DNA from: Corallococcus coralloides DSM 2259
GTDB lineage: Bacteria > Myxococcota > Myxococcia > Myxococcales > Myxococcaceae
NCBI RefSeq assembly: GCF_000255295.1
Contig: NC_017030.1
Span: forward strand, 4,030,001 to 4,094,000
Length of the DNA: 64,000 nucleotides
Direction of reading: 5' to 3'
This document shows, piece after piece, positions 16,816-27,400 of the stretch. Position 1 is the first letter of the stretch; each line of letters starts with the position of its first letter. The notes under the pieces are model-generated. The model searched no databases, was not told where the DNA came from, and saw nothing but the letters and a program-made list of their open reading frames with translations. Position numbers and translations under genes: made by a program.

Positions 16816-18533
16816 TCGGGCGTGGCCAGGGCGACCGCGAGCTTGCGCGGGGTGTTGTGGCTGAAGAGGTCCGGGCAGGTGACTCCACAGCGCTCCTCGA
16901 TGGTGGCGATGAGGTGGGCGAACGCGAACGAGTCGAGTCCCAGTCCCAGGAAGGTCACATCCGGATCCAAGGTGCGTCCGTCGCCGAGAAGCTCATCCAG
17001 GATCTGCTCCAGCACCGGTGGGAGCGGCGTGGCGGAGAGGTGCTCCCGCGGGCGACCCAGGACCTCGGAGCGGGACCCTGTCTCTTGAATCGGCGCGGCT
17101 TCCTGGACCGGCGCCCGTGGACGGCCAGGGGACTGACCCGTGAGGAGCTGGGCCAGGGAGGGGATGGAGGCGAGCACGGGGGGAAGCAGCGGGGGGCGGA
17201 CCCGACCTCGCTGCGACAGCAGGCAGAGGGTGCCTTCCAGCTCTGCCCAACCGAGGATCTCCTCGCGCTCGAATGCGCGAGCCATGCACTCGGAGAACAA
17301 GTGCTCCATGTCGCAGGACTGCTCCGCGAGGACCTCGAGCAGGTCCTGCTCGACCGGTGATTCGGCGGAGAGGTCACCCGACGCTCCCGCCAGTGACAGG
17401 GTGAGCGCGGGTGATGGCTTCTCATACCGTGGCAGCCGCTGGGCGAAACGCAGCTCGAAGGCGACCTCCGGCCCGTCCTTCTTGCGCAGCACCTGACTTG
17501 GATTGTCTGGGAACGCCTGGGCGAGGAGCGCCTCCAGGGCGCCTTGTTGGAAGTCGATCAGGGTGGGGCCCGCCAGTCCGCGAAGGCTTCCATGGTGGGG
17601 ATAGCTCAGCACCACCGCATCGGCGGCATCCCAGCGGGAGGTACACGCGCCATAGACGGGGAACCGCGTCGCCGCGGCTCCCTGCTGGGAGCCCGCCTCA
17701 CGTGCTTGCTCCGGAGTGAGCTCTCGAAGGTGGAGATCCACCGGCAACGCCCTGGCCGGATTTCCCGCGACGATGACGTGCGCTCCCACGTCCGAGGAGA
17801 CCGCACAGTGCGCCGCCACCACCACGCCCTCTCCCAACCGGGCTCCGCCCGAGAGCGAGACGTGCTGGCCGATCCAACATTGGCGCTCGACCTCGACTCC
17901 GAAGCCGCGCCGCTGCGACCTGGCCTGCGGGTAGCGCTCGACATGGTTTCCGCCTTCGAGGGCGGAGTGCGCTCCGATGGAACTGGCGCGGACCCTGACG
18001 GTGCGCTGGAGCTTGACGAAGGGCGCGAGGTAGGACTGCTCCACCACGACCATCGGACCAATCACCGCTTGGGGGTCCAGCTGGGTTCCCTCCAATAGCA
18101 GTGGCCCGCTCAGGACCGCATGCCCGCGAACCTCACTGTCAATCAATGCGACTCCATCACCCTCGATGATGCTGAACTCCTCGACCCGCGAGCGTGAAAT
18201 CAGGACACGTCGCCCCTTGATCCGGACCGAGCTGGCGATGTGACTTGCGCCATCCACGAGGTAGATGGCGCCCATGGCCCAGAGCTGGCGCAACTCCTGG
18301 GCCCACTCACGCACAGGCAGCGCCACGAGGGAGTCCGGCTCCTCGACCGAGCACACTAGCTGTGCATCCAGGGAGGCGCGGGCATCGCCAATCAAGAGCT
18401 CACGTTCACCTTGAGGCGTCCGCGCGCCGAGGACGGCCTGGGCTGTCCATCTGGGGCGCCAGCCTTTCTGTTCGAGCACCTGCCCGAGGGCTGCTTGGAT
18501 TTGCGTCTCGATAGCAGCGCGCAGGTTGCTCAT
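16812..18533 (-). CDS. beta-helix acyltransferase-like protein with C-terminal ACP
   Basis: I place the start at ATG 18533 (MSNLRAAIETQIQ); an ATG at 18611 would add 26 unconvincing residues. The 573-residue protein has an N-terminal helical part, then about residues 110-290 of hexapeptide repeats forming a left-handed beta-helix (for example VIGPMVVVEQ, SIGAHSALEGG, CWIGQHVSLSGGARLGEGVV), ending in the AGNPAR turn common in LpxA/LacA-like transferases. A middle section of about 200 residues is not recognised. The last 75 residues are an acyl carrier domain with LGLGLDSFAF, where Ser535 is the expected phosphopantetheine site. The FAAL next door can load it. Beta-helix transferases of the LpxA type use acyl-ACP, so the fusion may acylate a product with its own carrier. 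Confidence 0.78.
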   Translation of the reverse strand: MSNLRAAIETQIQAALGQVLEQKGWRPRWTAQAVLGARTPQGERELLIGDARASLDAQLVCSVEEPDSLVALPVREWAQELRQLWAMGAIYLVDGASHIASSVRIKGRRVLISRSRVEEFSIIEGDGVALIDSEVRGHAVLSGPLLLEGTQLDPQAVIGPMVVVEQSYLAPFVKLQRTVRVRASSIGAHSALEGGNHVERYPQARSQRRGFGVEVERQCWIGQHVSLSGGARLGEGVVVAAHCAVSSDVGAHVIVAGNPARALPVDLHLRELTPEQAREAGSQQGAAATRFPVYGACTSRWDAADAVVLSYPHHGSLRGLAGPTLIDFQQGALEALLAQAFPDNPSQVLRKKDGPEVAFELRFAQRLPRYEKPSPALTLSLAGASGDLSAESPVEQDLLEVLAEQSCDMEHLFSECMARAFEREEILGWAELEGTLCLLSQRGRVRPPLLPPVLASIPSLAQLLTGQSPGRPRAPVQEAAPIQETGSRSEVLGRPREHLSATPLPPVLEQILDELLGDGRTLDPDVTFLGLGLDSFAFAHLIATIEERCGVTCPDLFSHNTPRKLAVALATPE

Positions 18534-18659
18534 GGCTCTTGCAGGGGGCGCGTCGGAGGAATGCCACGTCCGAAGGCTTGCAAAGCCTACTCCAGGGCAT
18601 CGCCCCTGCAATCTCCAATTCCTGTGTGTCAGTGATAGGTCAGGACAGCTTCTACATCC

Positions 18660-20177
18660 TCAAGGAGCGGGCACCACCCACCGCGAGGTGCCCACCGCCA
18701 GCGCTCCTTCGCGGCGAGAAGTGCACAGCGGCTGTTCCCGTCCCCCGCACAGCAGGCCTCCCTGCGCCCACTGCGGAAGCGAAGCCACGAGCTTCTCCAC
18801 GCCCCAGGGCGAAGCACGGGTCGCCCCGTCATCCCGCATCGAGTTGCCCCACGGGAACAGCCGGCCATCCGGACCCCGGGCCGCCATCTCCCATTCCTCG
18901 CTGGAAGGCAGCCGCAGCGCCAGGCCTTCAATGCGCGACAGCGCCGAGCACAGCGCTTCCGCCTCCGCGAGAGTGCACGGCAAGGGCTCCTCCGCATCCG
19001 GCCCTGCCGTCCCCACCGGCCCCTGCGAAGCCGCCATAGCCCACGCCGCCGCGGCCCGGCTCACGGGCACCCGAGCGACGAAGAACCCCGGTGACTTCAC
19101 CCGCCGCAGCGTCGGCCCCGTCCCCAACCAGTGCTCCACCGGAGGCACCCAGCGCGCCTCCAACCCAGAGCGGCGCAGCCGGTACGTGCCCTCCCGTTCC
19201 ACCACCGCTTCGGGCAGTCCCACCGGACGCGGCCCCGGATCCACCGGAGTCGTGAGCGCATGCAGCAGCAACGTGGGATCATCCCGCACGTCCGCGGGAC
19301 CCGACAACGCGCGCAGCAACGGAGCCATCCGCTCACGCTTCGGCGAACCCTGCGGAGGCAGCGGCCTGCCCGCCAGCACCTGGGCCACCAGGTCCCGCAG
19401 GTTCGAATAGAACTGCCGGTCCCTCGGGTCCGCGCCCTCCCGCGTCGACGTGGGCATCCGAGCCGCGCGCAGCGCCGGCAGCACCTCCCGCGCCTGGAGC
19501 CGGGCCGCCGCCATCACCGCCGTCACCCGCACCTCCGCGTCGGCGTCCACCAGCGCCGAGCGCAGCACCGCGTCGACGTCCGGATTCGACGCCGATTGAT
19601 CATGGATGAGCCAGCGCAACACCTGCCGCCGCTGCTCCTCCCCCGGCAGGTGCGCGAACAGCACCGAGCGGTCCGGGTGCGCCTCCTTCTCCGCCTTCAA
19701 CCGCGCGAACGCCTCCTCCGTCCCATCCGGCACCAGCGACGCGAGCACGCGCTCCGCGGTCCGCGACACGCTGAACTCCGGATGGAAGCGCAGCGCCGCC
19801 ACGCGCTCCATTGACGCCCGCTCGCGCAGCGCCTCCGTGGCCAGAAGCCCCAGCAGGACCTCCCGAGTCTCCGACGACGTCAGCAGCGCCGCGAGCGCCG
19901 GGGCCTCCAGCACCGGCACCGCCTTGCGCACGGCCGCCCATTCCCCCACGGCGTCAGGTCCGGAGAACTCGAGCACCCGCAGCCGGAGCACCGGGTTGAA
20001 CGTGTAATGGAGCGCCGAGTCCGTCCCGCGCTTCACGTACACCGCCAGCTCCGGCTCGCCGGGGATGAGCGGAGGCGTCTGGCTTTCGGACTGGAGGAAC
20101 CAGCCCAGCGCCTCCAGCACCCGGTCCATCGCCTCGAACGAAACCTCCGGCAACGCGACGAGGGCAGGGGAGCGCAT
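18660..20177 (-). CDS. HEAT-like protein with C-terminal FGE-like domain
   Basis: The first about 330 of 505 residues are helical with HEAT-like repeats (for example VDAVLRSALVDADAEVRVTAV). The C-terminal about 150 residues resemble the formylglycine-generating-enzyme/sulfatase-modifying fold, most clearly in LRLPSSEEWEMAARGPDGRL followed by FPWGN. The usual FGE ending is shortened and the active-site Cys pair of true FGEs is not evident, so it is probably a non-catalytic binding version. It starts one base into the stop of the upstream gene. It is the last gene of the minus-strand operon, and the lanthipeptide block lies directly beyond it. The FGE-like domain could bind a partner or a sugar. 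Confidence 0.7.
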   Translation of the reverse strand: MRSPALVALPEVSFEAMDRVLEALGWFLQSESQTPPLIPGEPELAVYVKRGTDSALHYTFNPVLRLRVLEFSGPDAVGEWAAVRKAVPVLEAPALAALLTSSETREVLLGLLATEALRERASMERVAALRFHPEFSVSRTAERVLASLVPDGTEEAFARLKAEKEAHPDRSVLFAHLPGEEQRRQVLRWLIHDQSASNPDVDAVLRSALVDADAEVRVTAVMAAARLQAREVLPALRAARMPTSTREGADPRDRQFYSNLRDLVAQVLAGRPLPPQGSPKRERMAPLLRALSGPADVRDDPTLLLHALTTPVDPGPRPVGLPEAVVEREGTYRLRRSGLEARWVPPVEHWLGTGPTLRRVKSPGFFVARVPVSRAAAAWAMAASQGPVGTAGPDAEEPLPCTLAEAEALCSALSRIEGLALRLPSSEEWEMAARGPDGRLFPWGNSMRDDGATRASPWGVEKLVASLPQWAQGGLLCGGREQPLCTSRREGALAVGTSRWVVPAP

Positions 20178-20962
20178 CAGACGGGTTTCACTCGCGCATG
20201 CAGGGACTCACCCACCCGCGCCACCGGCCGCCCCTCCAGGCCCGCGAGGTACGCGCGCGCCGCCCAGAAGAGGTCCTTCCACTCCAGCGTGCCCGCCGCC
20301 GCCTTCATGGGAAAGGCCTCTACGAACGCCTCCCACGCCGGGCGCACCTCCTGGGCCGGGGCCTTCCGCAGCCGGGCCGTCGCCAGGTAGCGCACGAAGC
20401 CCTGGACGTTGAACCCGAACGTCTGCCCCGGCGTGAAGTCCTCCGTCAGCGCACCGCCGCCCACGAACCGCGCCGCCAGCTCCGGCGGCCCCAGCGCCAG
20501 CGCCACCAGTCCACACCGGTACGCCAGGTCCTCGTGCAGCGTCCGGCGCACCTTCATCAGCGCCTCCAGCCACGCCTCCACGGGCGTACTGGCCAGCAGT
20601 CCCTCCAGCACGCCCGCGCACTCCTGCGCGTTCACGAACGACACCACGTTGATGACCTGCGCGGGCCGCAGGGAGTCGAAGTCCCTCGCGACCTGCTGGA
20701 GCGCGGGCCCGGCCAGCCGCGACAGGGGCTCCGCCACCGCCCGGCCCTCCGAGGGCTCGCACAGCACCAGTGCCATGCTGAGCGTGTTGCTCAGGGGGCC
20801 CGCCTCCCGCGCGGGGACGTTCACGTTCTTCAACGCGGAAGGCGTCAGGAGCCTCAGCGTCTCCTTCGCGTTCGCGCACTCACGGCCACCGGAGAAGAGC
20901 GCGCTCCAGGTGGTGGGGATGTTGACCGGTTGCTCCGCCATGCGTCCTCCATCGCCCGTCAT
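20177..20962 (-). CDS. helical protein of unknown function
   Basis: This 261-residue protein has no signal peptide, Cys pair or catalytic motif and a mainly helical sequence (for example VINVVSFVNAQECAGVLEGL). The start at 20962 overlaps the stop of the zinc-ribbon gene (ATGA); a second Met at residue 8 (MAEQPVNIPTTW) is an alternative. The stop abuts the start of the HEAT/FGE-like gene. The tight packing implies the three small genes work with the giant protein and ATPase upstream. No family is recognised. Confidence 0.65.
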   Translation of the reverse strand: MTGDGGRMAEQPVNIPTTWSALFSGGRECANAKETLRLLTPSALKNVNVPAREAGPLSNTLSMALVLCEPSEGRAVAEPLSRLAGPALQQVARDFDSLRPAQVINVVSFVNAQECAGVLEGLLASTPVEAWLEALMKVRRTLHEDLAYRCGLVALALGPPELAARFVGGGALTEDFTPGQTFGFNVQGFVRYLATARLRKAPAQEVRPAWEAFVEAFPMKAAAGTLEWKDLFWAARAYLAGLEGRPVARVGESLHARVKPV

Positions 20963-21486
20963 TGCTGCTTCTGCCGCTTCTCGAAGATCGCGAGGTGGCG
21001 CTCCCTGCGCTTGCGGTACACATCCTTGACGTGCTCCGCGGCCTGCCGCAATCGCCCGGGGAGCTCACCGTTCTGCATCTGTGCCTGGAGCTTGGGCAGG
21101 ACGCGCGACACCGCCTGCACGCGCGGGTTCTTGCGCCGAGCCAGCCGCTGCGCGTTGTCCTCGGCCCACGCCGCGAAGTCCAGCCCCTGCGCCACCTCCA
21201 CCAGCGTGTCGATGTCCTTCTCCGTCAGCGTGAACTCCTCCAGGTAGTCCTCCAGCTTCCCGTACGCCTTGACCTCATCCGGGAAACCCGCCGCGAGCAG
21301 CACCAGTCCCTTGGCCTCGCCCTCGCCCAGCTCGCCGATGGTCTTGAGGGGCGTGTCGCAGTACGGGCACGCGTTCGGGTCCGGCACCACTTCCGTGTCG
21401 CGCTTCGTGACCACCAGCTTGTGATGCACGGTGAACTTCGAACCGCACACGTAGCAGGTGACTGTCCTGGATGGAGGACCACGCAT
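20959..21486 (-). CDS. zinc-ribbon protein of unknown function
   Basis: This 175-residue protein has an N-terminal zinc ribbon: CYVC near residues 9-12 and CPYC about 27 residues later. The rest is helical, with several Lys/Arg-rich segments at the C-terminus (VYRKRRERHLAIFEKRQKQQ), which might contact nucleic acid or an acidic partner. It starts 12 bases after the giant gene's stop and overlaps the next start by ATGA. A regulatory or chaperone-like function is possible; none is proven. Confidence 0.65.
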   Translation of the reverse strand: MRGPPSRTVTCYVCGSKFTVHHKLVVTKRDTEVVPDPNACPYCDTPLKTIGELGEGEAKGLVLLAAGFPDEVKAYGKLEDYLEEFTLTEKDIDTLVEVAQGLDFAAWAEDNAQRLARRKNPRVQAVSRVLPKLQAQMQNGELPGRLRQAAEHVKDVYRKRRERHLAIFEKRQKQQ

Positions 21487-21498
21487 GGCGTCTTGACC

Positions 21499-24400
21499 TC
21501 ATGGGGGCCATCGCCCCGGGAGCAGATCGATGAGACGGCGGCCAAAGGTCTCCGCGTCCACCTCGATGGGTTGTGAATAGTAGCCCGGCCCGCCCGAGTG
21601 GTACGCGCCGCCGGTGCCGGGAAGGTTGCCTTCCCACAGTGCCGCGAGCGGATGCGCGGACTTGCGCCCCAGCGACAGCTGATACGCCTGATAGGCCTGA
21701 TAGTAGTGCCGGGACTCGTGGACGATGGTGCCCACCGCTTCGCCCACCGTCAGCCCCTTCGCGAGCACCAGCCGGCCCCGCTTCCGGTACGGCTTCAGCC
21801 GCCCGCTCTTGAGCTTCTGGAAGTTCCAGCTCATGTAGCCATAGTCATACGGCAGGCGCTTGAAGAGGACGTCCGGGCGCCGTGACTTCGGGATGCCCAG
21901 CGCATCCATGGTGGCCTCCACCGCCTCGCGCAGCGCCAGCTCCTTGTCGATGGGCGACAGCCCCGCGAAGCGCTTGGGGTCGAGCTCGGGAATCTGCACG
22001 AGCCGGTCGCGGATGTCGCGCAGCTGCGCGCGCTCGAAGGGCTGGAACTTCCGCGACTGCCACAGCTGGGACTCGGTGATGTCGAAGCCCCCCCATCCCA
22101 GCACCGAGCCCCCCACGAGCGTGCGGACCCGCTTGGTTTCGTCCAACCCCGTCACCGAGTCGACCACGTCCTCCACCGAGGCCGTCTTGACGGGGGCGGG
22201 AGGCATGAACTTCTCGTCGATGCGGACGATGGTGCCCGCGACGTCGTCGGGATTCAGCCCGCGCACCAGGGGCGGCCGGGCCTCCCGTTGGATGCCGTGC
22301 TTCGCGAAGAGGCCGGTGCCGGGTTCGGCGCCGTTCACGGCTTCCTCCACCCGCTTGAGCGCCTGATCCGCGACGCCGAGGTCCTTCGACTTGAGGGCCG
22401 CCTTCAAGTCCGCCTGGAGCTGTCGGACGCGCGCCAGGTCCTCCACCGCGCCCTCCGGCAGCTTCTGGGTGAGCAGATCCAGCTCGCGCCAGGCGCCGGC
22501 CACCCGCTCGACGCGCGTGGCAAGGGCGCTGGGAGGCATCTTCGTCTTGGGCCCGACGCGCAGCTCGATTCGCACCCGCCACTCATCCAGGGCGTCCTTG
22601 ATCGCCGCGACGTGCGCCGGGCCCAGCTGGTGGGCGTGCGTCCAGCTGGGATCGTCCAGCGCCTCGCGCAGCAGCTCGAAGTTGCGGGGCAGGGTCCCGC
22701 CGGTGGAGGTGAACTTGCGGAAGCGCGGCTCTTCCTTGCCGCCCTTGACCTCCATGATGTGGAGGTCCGCCTTCGTGGGATTGACGCCGTCATCGAACTG
22801 GAACAGCAGCTCGTCGAAGCCGCTGCCCTGCTCGCCCTTGGGCTTGAAGGTGACGCGCTGGAACTCCTTGCCAGGCCCCAGCCGGTCGCCCAGGTTCTCC
22901 TCGGTCATCCGCAGGGAGGCGACCTTCTCCAACTCGTCGCCCTCCCTGCGGATGAAGTCGCCGCGTGTCTCCCAGCGGTTTCCCGAGCGGGCGGAGTGGA
23001 TCTCCTCGATGAGGATCTTCTCGCCGTTCGCCTGGGTCTTCTCGACCAGGCGGTAATAGCGCTTCTCGTACACGCGGCGCTTCTTGTTGAACTTCAGCTC
23101 CTCCCAGGCCGGCCCCACCTGGGCCAGTGACTCTCCTTCCGCCAACTGCTGCGTGGTGCGCTGGAGCTGCGCCTCCGTCAGCGGCTTGCGCTCCATCGAG
23201 CCGATCTTCGGATCCTCCAGGTCGGGCCGCTGGAGGGAGTACGGGCCCACGTCCGCGCTCTCGTGAACGTGGGCGGTCTGGGGCCAGTCGCCCTCGGCCA
23301 GGTCCCCCTTGGGCACTTCGGGTTCGCCAGGAGGCTTGGGCGCCTCCACCTTGGGTGGCTTCGTCTCTGGGACCACCACCTCCGGCGGCTTCGGCTCAGG
23401 GAACAGCTCCAGCTGACCGGGCGTCGGAACCTCCGGCTCCGGCGGCTTCGCCGGCTTCGGCGCGGTGAACTCCAGCTCCAGCTGCTTGGGCCTCTCCACC
23501 TCCGGCGGCTTTCCCTCCGGAGTCGGCGGAGTCCCGGGCGGTTCCTTCTTGCTGAACAGCCGCGGCGGTTCATTCAGGTACTGCGGCTTCGAGCGCACGC
23601 CCTGGCCGAACTCCGCCATCTCCACCGGAGTGAAGGCATCCACCTCCTTCATCCGCTGGCGCAGGTTCTCCAGCGTCTTCTTTCCCTGCCGGATGCGGCG
23701 GGTCGCCTCCGCGGGCTCCAGGGTCACGCCGCGCTTGCCCTCCAGCGACGTGAGCAGCGACTCCTGGGCGGATATCTCCAGGCGCAGCTTCTTGCGGTAG
23801 AGCTCGAACTGCTTCTCGATGGGCAGCTTGTCCCAGTGCCGCAGCGCCGTTTCGTCCAGCGACTTCACCAGCTCACGCGTCGCCTTGTCGTGGCGCTGGA
23901 GCAGGTGCAGGCCCTCCTCGCCCAGCTCCGACAGGTCCGCGCCCGCCTTGATGATGATGGTGGGCTTGCCGCGCCGGAACATGGTGACGGCCTGCGCGGA
24001 CTTGCTGCCGGTGAGCGCTTCGAAGTCGCCCTCGGAGAGCAGCTCGATGGGCGTGTTCGCGAACGCCTTTCGCTGCGCGGGCGGGATGTGCTCCAGCAGC
24101 TCCTTGCGCATCGCGCGCTGGAGCTGCTTGCGGTCGAAGTCGCCCGACATCTGCTTGAGCAGGCCGTCGTCGAACTCGCGCAGGAACTCCTTCATGTTCC
24201 CGGCGGGGTTCTCCGCCTTCCACTTCTTGAAGAGGGTCAGCCGCTCCTTGGGCGTGCCGCGGAAGTGGAGCAGGTCCTGGGTGCGCGGCGGCACGTGGGG
24301 CTTGGCGATGCCGCCCAGCGCGCCCAGCCCTCCTGACATCACCGCGCCCGGGGCCGCCTGCATCGCGGTGCCGGCCAGCACGTTGAAGAGCGCGTTGCCG

Positions 24401-27400
24401 CCCTTGTAGTTCTCGTCGTTGAGGACGTTGCCCAGGAACGCGGAGGGCACGGACTGCGCCAGGCCTTCCGCGCCCTGGGCCAGGCCGTGCGCCGTCATCC
24501 GCGCCACCACGCCGCCTTCCTCCGCCATGCGCGCCAGGAACCCCAGCTTGAGCAGCTTCGTGCCCATGCCGGCGGTGGCCACGGCGGTGAGGGCATCCAC
24601 CGCGCCCACGCCCGCGTCGACGGCCGCCTCCTCCCAGCCGTAGGCGCTGCCCTTCATGGCGGCCTTGGTCAGCATCGTCACCGCGGCCGTCGCCACCGCC
24701 ATGCCCACCAGCACCGGCGTGCTGGCCATGAACGCGCCGAACGCAGCCCAGAACCCCACGCCCGCGGGCGGGAAGAAGATGCTGACGATGACGCCGATGA
24801 TGACCACCACCGCCACCACCACCGCGGAGAGGATGGTCACCAGCCGGTCGGTGATGAAGTCCACCTGCTCGCGGTGCATCTGCACCGCCTCGTCGGCGTA
24901 CTCTCCCTGGCGCTGCACCCGCTCGGACTGCTGCTCCCAGTCGTCCTGCCACTTGCGCAGCCCGTCGACGGTGTAGTTCTTGTCCCCGGGCTTGGGGCGC
25001 ATCCGCTCGTGCAGCTCCAGCGCGCTCACCTCGGCGTCGAGCGCGGACGCCTGGTCCAGCAGCAGCTGGTACTCCGAAGACGCCATGCTGTTGGTGGAGC
25101 GCGCCTCGAAGTGCACCCGGCGCCAGGCCCGGTCCGCCTTCTCCCGGGGCGTGACGGGCTCGCCGTAGTCCACCATGTCGAGGATGTCGAACTCCTCGCG
25201 CCCGCCCAGCTCCTCGTCGATGCGCGCGCGGAAGCGCTCGAAGGGCGTGCGCGTATCGCCAGGGTCGGCGGGGTGGTCCTTGGCCCACTCCTCGGCCATG
25301 GCCTGGATCTCCGCCTTCGTCTTCCCGGCGAAGACCTCCTTGAGCGCGTCCTCGTCCGTGCCCACGCCTTGCACGGCGTACTGAACGATTTCGGCGTCGG
25401 TGAGGTAGCCCTTCGCCAGGAGCGCCGCGACGGCCTCCCGGTCCGCGCCGGACGTGTCCATCAGGACGGCCTGCTCGAAGGTCGCCTGAAGGTGCGTGCC
25501 CTCCACGTAGGCGCTGTCGTACTCGGCCGCCAGCGCCTTCATGTTGGCCGGAGCATCCGCCTGGGCCTGGGCCTTCGCCTTGACGTCCACCTCCTTGCGT
25601 TCCTTCGCGATGCGGGCCTGGACCTTCTCCGGGCTCCACTTCTCCAGGAACTCCAGCTCGCTGATGCGGCCCTTGCGGCGGTCCTCCTCGGTGAGCGGTC
25701 CCTCGCTGGCGGGCTTGACCTTCGCCTCGTCCAGCGTGCGCTCGATGTCCAGCCGCTCCTGGATGTCCAGGTAGCCGTCGCGGCGCGCGTCGGCGATCTG
25801 CCGCTTGCCCTGCGCGGACATGGCGTCGCGGATGACCTTGTCGTCCGCGTAGAAGACGCTGGTGTGCTCGATGCGGATGCGCGCGGCATCCACCTGGAGC
25901 CCCTTGTCGTCGCGAAGGCCCTCGATGAGCTTGAGGTCCTCGCCCTTCATCTCGTCATGGAACGCGGCGCTGAGCGCGCTCTCGCCCGCGGTGCGCTGGG
26001 TCCAATCCGGGCCGTATTGCTTCTCGTACGACGCGTCGATGGCCTGGTTGCGCTTGAGCAGCTCCGCGCGGAACGTCTTGGAGTCCCAGCCGTACTGCTG
26101 CGCGTCTGCTTCCGTCTCCTTGCGGATGCGGTCGTAGACGCCCTCCATGGCCTTGCGGTCGGTGCCCAGGCCAAAGAACCACCCGCCGCGCATGGCGCGG
26201 TCCATCTCGATGGCGCGCGCGTCCTCGGTGCGGCCCTCCACCAGGGCGTGCATCTCGTCCACGTCGCGCGTCTGGAACGCGCCGCTGCGCAGCTCGTCGT
26301 CCATCTGGACGACCAGGTCCTTGCCGTACTTCTGCTGGTAGGCCTTCTTGATGGCTTCAATCTGCTCCGGCGTCTTGCCGCGAAGCAGGGTGAGGATGGC
26401 GGCCTCGTCCGTGCCCCAGCCCAGGCCGAAGAAGATGCCCTCCATGGACTCGTTCAGCTCGACGGCGGCGGCCTTGGCGGCGTTGCCGGAGAGCAGCGCC
26501 TCCGCCTTGTCCCAGTCGTGCGTGGTGGTGCTGAAGAAGTCGTCCAGCTCGCTCTTGAGCCGCTCGCGCAGGTTCTGGCCGTGCTCCTTCTCGTAGAGGA
26601 CCTCGATGTAGTGGCCCTGGAGCGGGTTGAGGTTGGCGAGCGCGTCGAAGATCTTCTTCTCGTCCGTGCCCCACTGGTCCACGCCCTCCCAGACCTTGAG
26701 GGAGATGTTGCGCGCGCGGTTGCTGAAGAGGGGCTCCTGCTGGTCGACGACGACCTTCAGCCGCTCCAGGTCGGTGGACGCGAGCAGCTCCTTCTCCAGG
26801 GCCTCCATCAGTGGCTTGCGCCGCTGCCCGGAGATGCGCACGGCCAGGCCCTCCGCGAGCGCCTGCACCGCGTCCTTGCCCCCCTTGCCGTAGTAGGAGA
26901 GCAGGATGGCCTTCTGCTCCTCGCTGAGGGCGTGGTTGCCCTTGATGGCCTCCGCGTCCAGCTCCTCGCCCTGGCGCAGGCGCACCTCCGCGAGGAACAG
27001 CATGTTCTGATCCAGCGACGTCTTGTTCTCCGCCGCGCGAGCGGCCTCCCACGCGCGGCTCTCATCGTGGGCGGCCTCCAGCCAATCGATGATCCACCCG
27101 AGCAGCCGGTCCCAGAAGCCGCGCTCGTAGCCGATCTGCTTCGCGTGCCAGTCGTGGATGACCTCCCGGGCCTCCTTGCCGGCGTCGCGCAGCTCCTGCT
27201 GGTAGCGCTCCACGCTCTGGTCGATGTCGCGCTTCGCCTTCGTGACGACGGCGCCAATCTCCTTGCGGCGGTCGTCCAGCCACTTCTTGGTGGGGCGGTA
27301 CGCCTCCGTGGCGGCCTTGAGCTTCACCGGATCATCGCCGGCGTCCTTCTTGAGCTCCCACTCGTCCTGGAGCGCGGCCAGCTCGTAGGCGTGCATCTGG

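Noticed and set aside
12979-18533. Transporter or leader peptidase for the lanthipeptide
   Set aside because: No ABC transporter or S8-type protease motif is present in the block; such genes may lie elsewhere.
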